Shown: piece by piece, positions 1-11,900 of the stretch | How the letters are laid out: the number at the start of each line of letters is the position of its first letter | Position numbering within the stretch: the first letter of the stretch is position 1 | Source of the DNA: Cladorhizidae sp. MBARI D1340-BT2 | Taxonomy: Eukaryota > Porifera > Demospongiae > Poecilosclerida > Cladorhizidae | Direction of reading: 5' to 3' | Length of the DNA: 64,000 nucleotides | NCBI GenBank assembly: GCA_028752905.1 | Contig: JAQNBH010000011.1 | Span: 7,783,625-7,847,624 of the forward strand | Made by a program: the position numbers and the translations under genes | Notes under the pieces: model-generated | Databases searched by the model: none | The model's input: the letters and a program-made list of their open reading frames with translations, nothing else | What the model was told of the DNA's origin: nothing

Positions 1-3000
1 ATGAGGTCTGACATAGCTACAAGGATAGAGGTGGAGTGTGTGAGGTCTGACATAGCTACAAGGATAGAGGTGGAGTGCATGAGGTCTGACATAGCTACAA
101 GGATAGAGGTGGAGTGTGTGAGGTCTGACATAGCTACAAGGATAGAGGTGGACTACATGAGGCCTGACAAAGCTACAAGGATAGAGGTGGAGTGTGTGAG
201 GTCTGACATAGCTACAAGGATAGAGGTAGAGTGCACGAGGTCTGACATAGCTACAAGGATAGAGGTGGAGTACATGATGTCTGACATAGCTACAAGGATA
301 GAGGTGGAGTGCATGAGGTCTGACATAGCTACAAGGATAGAGGTGGAGTGTGTGAGGTCTGACATAGCTACAAGGATAGAGGTGGAGTACATGAGGCCTG
401 ACATAGCTACAAGGATAGAGGTGGAGTGTGTGAGGCCTGACATAGCTACAAGGATAGAGGTGGAGTGCATGAGGCCTGACATAGCTACAAGGATAGAGGT
501 GGAGTGTGTGAGGTCTGACATAGCTACAAGGATAGAGGTGGAGTGCATCAGGTCTGACATAGCTACAAGGATAGAGGTGGAGTGCATGAGGTCTGACATA
601 GCTACAAGGATAGAGGTGGAGTGCATGAGGTCTGACATAGCTACAAGGATAGAGGTGAGGTCTGACATAGCTACAAGGATAGAGGTGGAGTGCATGAGGT
701 CTGACATAGCTACAAGGATAGAGGTGGAGTGCATGAGGCCTGACATAGCTACAAGGATAGAGGTGGAGTACATGAGGTCTGACATAGCTACAAGGATAGA
801 GGTGGAGTGTGTGAGGTCTGACATAGCTACAAGGATAGAGGTGGAGTGCATGATGTCTGACATAGCTACAAGGATAGAGGTGGAGTGTGTGAGGTCTGAC
901 ATAGCTACAAGGATAGAGGTGGAGTGCATGAGGCCTGACATAGCTACAAGGATAGAGGTGGAGTGCATGAGGTCTGACATAGCTACAAGGATAGAGGTGG
1001 AGTACATGCATGAGGTCTGACATAGCTACAAGGATAGAGGTGGAGTACATGAGGTCTGACATAGCTACAAGGATAGAGGTGAGGTCTGACATAGCTACAA
1101 GGATAGAGGTGGAGTGCATGAGGTCTGACATAGCTACAAGGATAGAGGTGGAGTACACGAGGTCTGACATAGCTACAAGGATAGAGGTGGTGTGCATGAG
1201 GTCTGACATAGCTACAAGGATAGAGGTGGAGTGCATGAAGTTTGACATAGCTACAAGGATAGAGGTGGAGTGCATGAGGTCTGACATAACTACAAGGATA
1301 GAGGTGGAGTGCATGAGGTCTGACATAGCTACAAGGATAGAGGTGGAGTGTGTGAGGTCTGACATAGCTACAAGGATAGAGGTGGAGTGCATGAGGTTTG
1401 ACATAGCTACAAGGATAGAGTTGGAGTGTGTGAGGTCTGACATAGCTACAAGGATAGAGGTGGAGTGCATGAGGTCTGACATAGCTACAAGGATAGAGGT
1501 GGAGTGTGAGGTCTGACATAGCTACAAGGATAGAGGTGGAGTGTGTGAGGTCTGACATAGCTACAAGGATAGAGGTGGAGTGCATGAGGCCTGACATAGC
1601 TACAAGGATAGAGGTGGAGTGTGTGAGGTCTGACATAGCTACAAGGATAGAGGTGAGGTCTGACATAGCTACAAGGATAGAGGTGGAGTGCATGAGGTCT
1701 GACATAGCTACAAGGATAGAGGTGGAGTACATGAGGTCTGACATAGCTACAAGGATAGAGGTGGAGTGCATGAGGTCTGACATAGCTACAAGGATAGAGG
1801 TGGAGTGAATGAGGTCTGACATAGCTACAAGGATAGAGGTGGAGTGTGTGAGGTCTGACATAGCTACAAGGATAGAGGTGGAGTGCGTGAGGTCTGACAT
1901 AGCTACAAGGATAGAGGTGGAGTACATGAGGTCTGACATAGCTACAAGGATAGAGGTGGAGTGTGTGAGGTCTGACATAGCTACAAGGATAGAGGTGGAC
2001 TACATGAGGTCTGACATAGCTACAAGGATAGAGGTGGAGTGCATGAGGTCTGACATAGCTACAAGGATATAGGTGGAGTACATGAGGTCTGACATAGCTA
2101 CAAGGATAGAGGTGGAGTGCATGAGGTCTGACATAGCTACAAGGATAGAGGTGGAGTGTGTGAGGTCTGACATAGCTACAAGGATAGAGGTGGAGTACAT
2201 GAGGTCTGACATAGCTACAAGGATAGAGGTGGAGTGCATGAGGTCTGACATAGCTACAAGGATAGAGGTGGAGTGCATGAGGTCTGACATAGCTACAAGG
2301 ATAGAGGTGGAGTACATGAGGTCTGACATAGCTACAAGGATAGAGGTGGAGTGTGTGAGGTCTGACATAGCTACAAGGATAGAGGTGGAGTGCATGAGGC
2401 CTGACATAGCTACAAGGATAGAGGTGGAGTACATGAGGTCTGACATAGCTACAAGGATAGAGGTGGAGTACATGAGGTCTGACATAGCTACAAGGATAGA
2501 GGTGGAGTGCATGAGGCCTGACATAGCTACAAGGATAGAGGTGGAGTGTATGAGGTCTGACATAGCTACAAGGATAGAGGTGGTGTGCATGAGGTCTGAC
2601 ATAGCTACAAGGATAGAGGTGGAGTACATGAGGCCTGACATGGCTACAAGGATAGAGGTGGAGTGTGTGAGGTCTGACATAGCTACAAGGATAGAGGTGG
2701 TGTGCATGAGGCCTGACATAGCTACAAGGATAGAGGTGGAGTGCATGAGGTTTGACATAGCTACAAGGATAGAGTTGGAGTGTGTGAGGTCTGACATAGC
2801 TACAAGGATAGAGGTGGAGTGCATGAGGTCTGACATAGCTACAAGGATAGAGGTGGAGTGCATGAGGTCTGACATAGCTACAAGGATAGAGGTGGAGTAC
2901 ATGAGGCCTGACATAGCTACAAGGATAGAGGTGGAGTGTGTGAGGTCTGACATAGCTACAAGGATAGAGGTGGAGTGCGTGAGGTCTGACATAGCTACAA

Positions 3001-3719
3001 GGATAGAGGTGGAGTACATGAGGCCTGACATAGCTACAAGGATAGAGGTGGAGTACATGAGGTCTGACATAGCTACAAGGATAGAGGTGGAGTGCATGAG
3101 GTCTGACATAGCTACAAGGATAGAGGTGGAGTACATGAGGCCTGACATAGCTACAAGGATAGAGGTGGAGTGCATGAGGTCTGACATAGCTACAAGGATA
3201 GAGGTGGAGTGCATGAGGTCTGACATAGCTACAAGGATAGAGGTGGAGTGCATGAGGCCTGACATAGCTACAAGGATAGAGGTGGAGTGCATGAGGTCTG
3301 ACATAGCTACAAGGATAGAGGTGGAGTGTATGAGGTCTGACATAGCTACAAGGATAGAGGTGGAGTGTATGAGGTCTGACATAGCTACAAGGATAGAGGT
3401 GGAGTGTATGAGGTCTGACATAGCTACAAGGATAGAGGTGGAGTGTATGAGGTCTGACATAGCTACAAGGATAGAGGTGGAGTACATGAGGTCTGACATA
3501 GCTACAAGGATAGAGGTGGAGTGTATGAGGTCTGACATAGCTACAAGGATAGAGGTGGAGTGTATGAGGTCTGACATAGCTACAAGGATAGAGGTGGAGT
3601 ACATGAGGTCTGACATAGCTACAAGGATAGAGGTGGAGTGTATGAGGTCTGACATAGCTACAAGGATAGAGGTGGAGTACATGAGGTCTGACATAGCTAC
3701 AAGGATAGAGGTGGAGTAC
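1..3719 (+). repeat. 3.72-kb higher-order repeat, copy 1
   Basis: The order of linker variants and length variants here recurs 3,719 bp to the right. Shared markers include the AGGCCTGACAAAGC unit near 160, the AGGTAGAG unit near 227, the 30-bp units near 652, 1074 and 1650, the TACATGCATG insertion near 1005, the GAGTGAATG unit at 1803-1811 and the GGATATAGG unit near 2066. The first bases match 3720 onward except T7 against C3726. The left boundary is therefore near the window edge and the copy may be complete. This is an observation from aligned markers, not a computed alignment. Confidence 0.9.
1650..1808 (+). repeat. 159-bp marker cassette, copy 1
   Basis: A 30-bp short unit (GAGGTGAGG junction) is followed by units with TGCATG, TACATG and TGCATG linkers and ends at a GAGTGAATG linker, whose TGA stops the + frame. 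The same arrangement, with the same 159-bp length, is found at five other places. That makes it a lineage marker for duplicated blocks. Confidence 0.9.
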
Positions 3720-6700
3720 ATGAGGCCTGACATAGCTACAAGGATAGAGGTGGAGTGTGTGAGGTCTGACATAGCTACAAGGATAGAGGTGGAGTGCATG
3801 AGGTCTGACATAGCTACAAGGATAGAGGTGGAGTGTGTGAGGTCTGACATAGCTACAAGGATAGAGGTGGACTACATGAGGCCTGACAAAGCTACAAGGA
3901 TAGAGGTGGAGTGTGTGAGGTCTGACATAGCTACAAGGATAGAGGTAGAGTGCACGAGGTCTGACATAGCTACAAGGATAGAGGTGGAGTACATGATGTC
4001 TGACATAGCTACAAGGATAGAGGTGGAGTGCATGAGGTCTGACATAGCTACAAGGATAGAGGTGGAGTGTGTGAGGTCTGACATAGCTACAAGGATAGAG
4101 GTGGAGTACATGAGGCCTGACATAGCTACAAGGATAGAGGTGGAGTGTGTGAGGCCTGACATAGCTACAAGGATAGAGGTGGAGTGCATGAGGCCTGACA
4201 TAGCTACAAGGATAGAGGTGGAGTGTGTGAGGTCTGACATAGCTACAAGGATAGAGGTGGAGTGCATCAGGTCTGACATAGCTACAAGGATAGAGGTGGA
4301 GTGCATGAGGTCTGACATAGCTACAAGGATAGAGGTGGAGTGCATGAGGTCTGACATAGCTACAAGGATAGAGGTGAGGTCTGACATAGCTACAAGGATA
4401 GAGGTGGAGTGCATGAGGTCTGACATAGCTACAAGGATAGAGGTGGAGTGCATGAGGCCTGACATAGCTACAAGGATAGAGGTGGAGTACATGAGGTCTG
4501 ACATAGCTACAAGGATAGAGGTGGAGTGTGTGAGGTCTGACATAGCTACAAGGATAGAGGTGGAGTGCATGATGTCTGACATAGCTACAAGGATAGAGGT
4601 GGAGTGTGTGAGGTCTGACATAGCTACAAGGATAGAGGTGGAGTGCATGAGGCCTGACATAGCTACAAGGATAGAGGTGGAGTGCATGAGGTCTGACATA
4701 GCTACAAGGATAGAGGTGGAGTACATGCATGAGGTCTGACATAGCTACAAGGATAGAGGTGGAGTACATGAGGTCTGACATAGCTACAAGGATAGAGGTG
4801 AGGTCTGACATAGCTACAAGGATAGAGGTGGAGTGCATGAGGTCTGACATAGCTACAAGGATAGAGGTGGAGTACACGAGGTCTGACATAGCTACAAGGA
4901 TAGAGGTGGTGTGCATGAGGTCTGACATAGCTACAAGGATAGAGGTGGAGTGCATGAAGTTTGACATAGCTACAAGGATAGAGGTGGAGTGCATGAGGTC
5001 TGACATAACTACAAGGATAGAGGTGGAGTGCATGAGGTCTGACATAGCTACAAGGATAGAGGTGGAGTGTGTGAGGTCTGACATAGCTACAAGGATAGAG
5101 GTGGAGTGCATGAGGTTTGACATAGCTACAAGGATAGAGTTGGAGTGTGTGAGGTCTGACATAGCTACAAGGATAGAGGTGGAGTGCATGAGGTCTGACA
5201 TAGCTACAAGGATAGAGGTGGAGTGTGAGGTCTGACATAGCTACAAGGATAGAGGTGGAGTGTGTGAGGTCTGACATAGCTACAAGGATAGAGGTGGAGT
5301 GCATGAGGCCTGACATAGCTACAAGGATAGAGGTGGAGTGTGTGAGGTCTGACATAGCTACAAGGATAGAGGTGAGGTCTGACATAGCTACAAGGATAGA
5401 GGTGGAGTGCATGAGGTCTGACATAGCTACAAGGATAGAGGTGGAGTACATGAGGTCTGACATAGCTACAAGGATAGAGGTGGAGTGCATGAGGTCTGAC
5501 ATAGCTACAAGGATAGAGGTGGAGTGAATGAGGTCTGACATAGCTACAAGGATAGAGGTGGAGTGTGTGAGGTCTGACATAGCTACAAGGATAGAGGTGG
5601 AGTGCGTGAGGTCTGACATAGCTACAAGGATAGAGGTGGAGTACATGAGGTCTGACATAGCTACAAGGATAGAGGTGGAGTGTGTGAGGTCTGACATAGC
5701 TACAAGGATAGAGGTGGACTACATGAGGTCTGACATAGCTACAAGGATAGAGGTGGAGTGCATGAGGTCTGACATAGCTACAAGGATATAGGTGGAGTAC
5801 ATGAGGTCTGACATAGCTACAAGGATAGAGGTGGAGTGCATGAGGTCTGACATAGCTACAAGGATAGAGGTGGAGTGTGTGAGGTCTGACATAGCTACAA
5901 GGATAGAGGTGGAGTACATGAGGTCTGACATAGCTACAAGGATAGAGGTGGAGTGCATGAGGTCTGACATAGCTACAAGGATAGAGGTGGAGTGCATGAG
6001 GTCTGACATAGCTACAAGGATAGAGGTGGAGTACATGAGGTCTGACATAGCTACAAGGATAGAGGTGGAGTGTGTGAGGTCTGACATAGCTACAAGGATA
6101 GAGGTGGAGTGCATGAGGCCTGACATAGCTACAAGGATAGAGGTGGAGTACATGAGGTCTGACATAGCTACAAGGATAGAGGTGGAGTACATGAGGTCTG
6201 ACATAGCTACAAGGATAGAGGTGGAGTGCATGAGGCCTGACATAGCTACAAGGATAGAGGTGGAGTGTATGAGGTCTGACATAGCTACAAGGATAGAGGT
6301 GGTGTGCATGAGGTCTGACATAGCTACAAGGATAGAGGTGGAGTACATGAGGCCTGACATGGCTACAAGGATAGAGGTGGAGTGTGTGAGGTCTGACATA
6401 GCTACAAGGATAGAGGTGGTGTGCATGAGGCCTGACATAGCTACAAGGATAGAGGTGGAGTGCATGAGGTTTGACATAGCTACAAGGATAGAGTTGGAGT
6501 GCATGAGGTCTGACATAGCTACAAGGATAGAGGTGGAGTGCATGAGGTTTGACATAGCTACAAGGATAGAGTTGGAGTGTGTGAGGTCTGACATAGCTAC
6601 AAGGATAGAGGTGGAGTGCATGAGGTCTGACATAGCTACAAGGATAGAGGTGGAGTGCATGAGGTCTGACATAGCTACAAGGATAGAGGTGGAGTACATG

Positions 6701-7400
6701 AGGCCTGACATAGCTACAAGGATAGAGGTGGAGTGTGTGAGGTCTGACATAGCTACAAGGATAGAGGTGGAGTGCGTGAGGTCTGACATAGCTACAAGGA
6801 TAGAGGTGGAGTACATGAGGCCTGACATAGCTACAAGGATAGAGGTGGAGTGCATGAGGTCTGACATAGCTACAAGGATAGAGGTGGAGTGCATGAGGCC
6901 TGACATAGCTACAAGGATAGAGGTGGAGTGCATGAGGTCTGACATAGCTACAAGGATAGAGGTGGAGTGTATGAGGTCTGACATAGCTACAAGGATAGAG
7001 GTGGAGTGTATGAGGTCTGACATAGCTACAAGGATAGAGGTGGAGTGTATGAGGTCTGACATAGCTACAAGGATAGAGGTGGAGTGTATGAGGTCTGACA
7101 TAGCTACAAGGATAGAGGTGGAGTACATGAGGTCTGACATAGCTACAAGGATAGAGGTGGAGTGTATGAGGTCTGACATAGCTACAAGGATAGAGGTGGA
7201 GTGTATGAGGTCTGACATAGCTACAAGGATAGAGGTGGAGTACATGAGGTCTGACATAGCTACAAGGATAGAGGTGGAGTGTATGAGGTCTGACATAGCT
7301 ACAAGGATAGAGGTGGAGTACATGAGGTCTGACATAGCTACAAGGATAGAGGTGGAGTACATGAGGCCTGACATAGCTACAAGGATAGAGGTGGAGTACA
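3720..7400 (+). repeat. 3.72-kb higher-order repeat, copy 2
   Basis: This is the second tandem copy of the preceding block. It follows copy 1 directly at offset 3,719 and matches marker by marker up to about 6,480. From there it gains an extra two-unit step (a second AGGTTTGAC and GAGTTGGAG pair near 6,540). It then loses whole units near 6,840, so the offset near its right end is 3,680. The differences seen are mostly whole 39-bp units, as expected from slippage or unequal exchange after a recent duplication. The right boundary near 7,400 is approximate because linkers are reused. Confidence 0.88.
5369..5527 (+). repeat. 159-bp marker cassette, copy 2
   Basis: The arrangement is identical to the cassette at 1650, displaced by exactly 3,719 bp, as expected from the 3.72-kb duplication. 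Confidence 0.9.
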
Positions 7401-7697
7401 TGAGGCCTGACATAGCTACAAGGATAGAGGTGGAGTGTATGAGGTCTGACATAGCTACAAGGATAGAGGTGGAGTACATGAGGTCTGACATAGCTACAAG
7501 GATAGAGGTGGAGTACATGAGGTCTAACATAGCTACAAGGATAGAGGTGGAGTGCATGAGGTCTGACATAGCTACAAGGATAGAGGTGGAGTGTGAGGTC
7601 TGACATAGCTACAAGGATAGAGGTGGAGTGCATGAGGTCTGACATACCTACAAGGATAGAGGTGGAGTGTGTGAGGTCTGACATAGCTACAAGGATA

Positions 7698-7856
7698 GAG
7701 GTGAGGTCTGACATAGCTACAAGGATAGAGGTGGAGTGCATGAGGTCTGACATAGCTACAAGGATAGAGGTGGAGTACATGAGGTCTGACATAGCTACAA
7801 GGATAGAGGTGGAGTGCATGAGGTCTGACATAGCTACAAGGATAGAGGTGGAGTGA
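7698..7856 (+). repeat. 159-bp marker cassette, copy 3
   Basis: This has the short-unit to GAGTGAATG arrangement. It lies 2,329 bp right of copy 2, outside the 3.72-kb pair. The unit two before it carries GACATACCTAC, a variant shared with 11953 and 30648 and absent from the other cassettes. This copy therefore seems to have a separate duplication history. Confidence 0.9.
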
Positions 7857-8780
7857 ATGAGGTCTGACATAGCTACAAGGATAGAGGTGGAGTGTGTGAG
7901 GTCTGACATAGCTACAAGGATAGAGGTGGAGTGCGTGAGGTCTGACATAGCTACAAGGATAGAGGTGGAGTGCATGAGGTCTGACATAGCTACAAGGATA
8001 GAGGTGGAGTGAATGAGGTCTGACATAGCTACAAGGATAGAGGTGGAGTACATGAGGTCTGACATAACTACAAGGATAGAGGTGGTGTGTATGAGGTCTG
8101 ACATAGCTACAAGGATAGAGGTGGAGTGCATGAGGTCTGACATAGCTACAAGGATAGAGGTGGAGTGCATGAGGCCTGACATAGCTACAAGGATAGAGGT
8201 GGAGTGCATGAGGCCTGACATAGCTACAAGGATAGAGGTGGAGTGCATGAGGCCTGACATAGCTACAAGGATAGAGGTGGAGTGCATGAGGCCTGACATA
8301 GCTACAAGGATAGAGGTGGAGTACATGAGGTCTGACATAGCTACAAGGATAGAGGTGGAGTGCATGAGGCCTGACATAGCTACAAGGATAGAGGTGGAGT
8401 GCATGAGGTCTGACATAGCTACAAGGATAGAGGTGGAGTGCATGAGGTCTGACATAGCTACAAGGATAGAGGTGGAGTGTATGAGGCCTGACATAGCTAC
8501 AAGGATAGAGGTGGAGTGTGTGAGGCCTGACATAGCTACAAGGATAGAGGTGGAGTACATGAGGTCTGACATAGCTACAAGGATAGAGGTGGAGTGCATG
8601 AGGTCTGACATAGCTACAAGGATAGAGGTGGAGTACATGAGGTCTGACATAGCTACAAGGATAGAGGTGGAGTGTGTGAGGTCTGACATAGCTACAAGGA
8701 TAGAGGTGGAGTGCATGAGGCCTGACATAGCTACAAGGATAGAGGTGGAGTGTGTGAGGTCTGACATAGCTACAAGGATA

Positions 8781-8939
8781 GAGGTGAGGTCTGACATAGC
8801 TACAAGGATAGAGGTGGAGTGCATGAGGTCTGACATAGCTACAAGGATAGAGGTGGAGTACATGAGGTCTGACATAGCTACAAGGATAGAGGTGGAGTGC
8901 ATGAGGTCTGACATAGCTACAAGGATAGAGGTGGAGTGA
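8781..8939 (+). repeat. 159-bp marker cassette, copy 4
   Basis: It has the same arrangement and length. It is followed, like copies 1 and 2, by TGTGTG and then TGCGTG linker units, so the shared block extends beyond the 159 bp. It lies just left of the 18.5-kb duplication. Confidence 0.9.
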
Positions 8940-11900
8940 ATGAGGTCTGACATAGCTACAAGGATAGAGGTGGAGTGTGTGAGGTCTGACATAGCTACAA
9001 GGATAGAGGTGGAGTGCGTGAGGTCTGACATAGCTACAAGGATAGAGGTGGAGTACATGAGGCCTGACATAGCTACAAGGATAGAGGTGGAGTACATGAG
9101 GCCTGACATAGCTACAAGGATAGAGGTGGAGTGTGTGAGGTCTGACATAGCTACAAGGATAGAGGTGGAGTGCATGAGGTCTGACATAGCTACAAGGATA
9201 GAGGTGGAGTACATGAGGTCTGACATAGCTACAAGGATAGAGGTGGAGTACATGAGGTCTGACATAGCTACAAGGATAGAGGTGGAGTGCGTGAGGTCTG
9301 ACATAGCTACAAGGATAGAGGTGGTGTGCATGAGGTCTGACATAGCTACAAGGATAGAGGTGGAGTGCATGAGGTCTGACATAGCTACAAGGATAGAGGT
9401 GGAGTACATGAGGTCTGACATAGCTACAAGGATAGAGGTGGAGTGTGTGAGGTCTGACATAGCTACAAGGATAGAGGTGGAGTACATGAGGTCTGACATA
9501 GCTACAAGGATAGAGGTGGAGTGCATGAGGTCTGACATAGCTACAAGGATAGAGGTGGAGTGCATGAGGTCTGACATAGCTACAAGGATAGAGGTGGAGT
9601 GCATGAGGTCTGACATAGCTACAAGGATAGAGGTGGAGTACATGAGGTCTGACATAGCTACAAGGATAGAGGTGGAGTGCATGAGGTCTGACATAGCTAC
9701 AAGGATAGAGGTGGAGTGCATGAGGTCTGACATAGCTACAAGGATAGAGGTGGAGTGTGTGAGGTCTGACATAGCTACAAGGATAGAGGTGGAGTGCGTG
9801 AGGTCTGAAATAGCTACAAGGATAGAGGTGGAGTGCATGAGGTCTGACATAGCTACAAGGATAGAGGTGGAGTGCATGAGGTCTGACATAGCTACAAGGA
9901 TAGAGGTGGAGTGCATGAGGTCTGACATAACTACAAGGATAGAGGTGGAGTACATGAGGTCTGACATAGCTACAAGGATAGAGGTGGAGTGCATGAGGTC
10001 TGACATAGCTACAAGGATAGAGGTGGAGTACATGAGGTCTGACATAGCTACAAGGATAGAGGTGGAGTACATGAGGTCTGACATAACTACAAGGATAGAG
10101 GTGGAGTACATGAGGTCTGACATAGCTACAAGGATAGAGGTGGAGTACATGAGGCCTGACATAGCTACAAGGATAGAGGTGGAGTGCATGAGGTCTGACA
10201 TAGCTACAAGGATAGAGGTGGAGTACATGAGGTCTGACATAACTACAAGGATAGAAGTGGAGTGCATGAGGTCTGACATAGCTACAAGGATAGAGGTGGA
10301 GTGCATGAGGTCTGACATAGCTACAAGGATAGAGGTGGAGTGCATGAGGTCTGACATAGCTACAAGGATAGAGGTGGAGTGCATGAGGTCTGACATAGCT
10401 ACAAGGATAGAGGTGGAGTACATGAGGTCTGACATAACTACAAGGATAGAAGTGGAGTGCATGAGGTCTGACATAGCTACAAGGATAGAGGTGGAGTACA
10501 TGAGGTCTGACATAGCTACAAGGATAGAGGTGGAGTGCATGAGGTCTGACATAGCTACAAGGATAGAGGTGGAGTACATGAGGTCTGACATAGCTACAAG
10601 GATAGAGGTGGAGTACATGAGGTCTGACATAGCTACAAGGATAGAGGTGGAGTACATGAGGTCTGACATAGCTACAAGGATAGAGGTGGAGTACATGAGG
10701 TCTGACATAGCTACAAGGATAGAGGTGGAGTGCATGAGGCCTGACATAGCTACAAGGATAGCGGTGGAGTACATGAGGTCTGACATAGCTACAAGGATAG
10801 AAGTGGAGTGCATGAGGTCTGACATAGCTACAAGGATAGAGGTGGAGTGCATGAGGTCTGACATAGCTACAAGGATAGAGGTGGAGTACATGAGGTCTGA
10901 CATAGCTACAAGGATAGAGGTGGAGTACATGAGGTCTGACATAGCTACAAGGATAGAGGTGGAGTGCATGAGGTCTGACATAGCTACAAGGATAGAGGTG
11001 GAGTACATGAGGTCTGACATAGCTACAAGGATAGAGGTGGAGTACATGAGGTCTGACATAGCTACAAGGATAGAGGTGGAGTACATGAGGTCTGACATAG
11101 CTACAAGGATAGAGGTGGAGTACATGAGGTCTGACATAGCTACAAGGATAGAGGTGGAGTACATGAGGCCTGACATAGCTACAAGGATAGAGGTGGAGTG
11201 TGTGAGGTCTGACATAGCTACAAGGATAGAGGTGGAGTGCATGAGGCCTGACATAGCTACAAGGATAGAGGTGGAGTGCATGAGGCCTGACATAGCTACA
11301 AGGATAGAGGTGGAGTGCATGAGGTCTGACATAGCTACAAGGATAGAGGTGGAGTGTATGAGGTCTGACATAGCTACAAGGATAGAGGTGGAGTGCATGA
11401 GGTCTGACATAGCTACAAGGATAGAGGTGGAGTGCATGAGGCCTGACATAGCTACAAGGATAGAGGTGGAGTGCATGAGGACTGACATAGCTACAAGGAT
11501 AGAGGTGGAGTACATGAGGTCTGACATAGCTACAAGGATAGAGGTGGAGTGTGTGAGGTCTGACATAGCTACAAGGATAGAGGTGGAGTCCATGAGGTCT
11601 GACATAGCTACAAGGATAGAGGTGGAGTACATGAGGTCTGACATAGCTACAAGGATAGAGGTGGAGTGCATGAGACCTGACATAGCTACAAGGATAGAGG
11701 TGGAGTGCATGAGGCCTGACATAGCTACAAGGATAGAGGTGGAGTACATGAGGCCTGACATAGCTACAAGGATAGAGGTGGACTACATGAGGTCTGACAT
11801 AGCTACAAGGATAGAGGTGGACTACATGAGGTCTGACATAGCTACAAGGATAGAGGTGGAGTGCATGAGGTCTGACATAGCTACAAGGATAGAGGTGGAG

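Larger units (their letters stand above)
7401..9180 (+). repeat. 39-bp array segment between the two duplicated blocks
   Basis: About 1.8 kb of 39-bp units belong to neither the 3.72-kb pair nor the 18.5-kb pair. The segment holds two of the 159-bp cassettes, a second GAGTGAATG unit near 8008, and a run of AGGCCT units near 8170-8310. It looks assembled from pieces of neighbouring blocks. Its boundaries are inferred from where marker order stops matching. Confidence 0.75.

Noticed and set aside
5204..11761. A 2,185-codon ORF on the - strand, with similar - strand ORFs of 1,750 (25397-30649), 1,591 (25681-30456), 1,238 and 1,228 codons
   Set aside because: It is made only of the 39-bp repeat. 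It changes between two repeat-derived frames at indels, and an equally open frame runs on the other strand. There is no unique domain, signal peptide or promoter.
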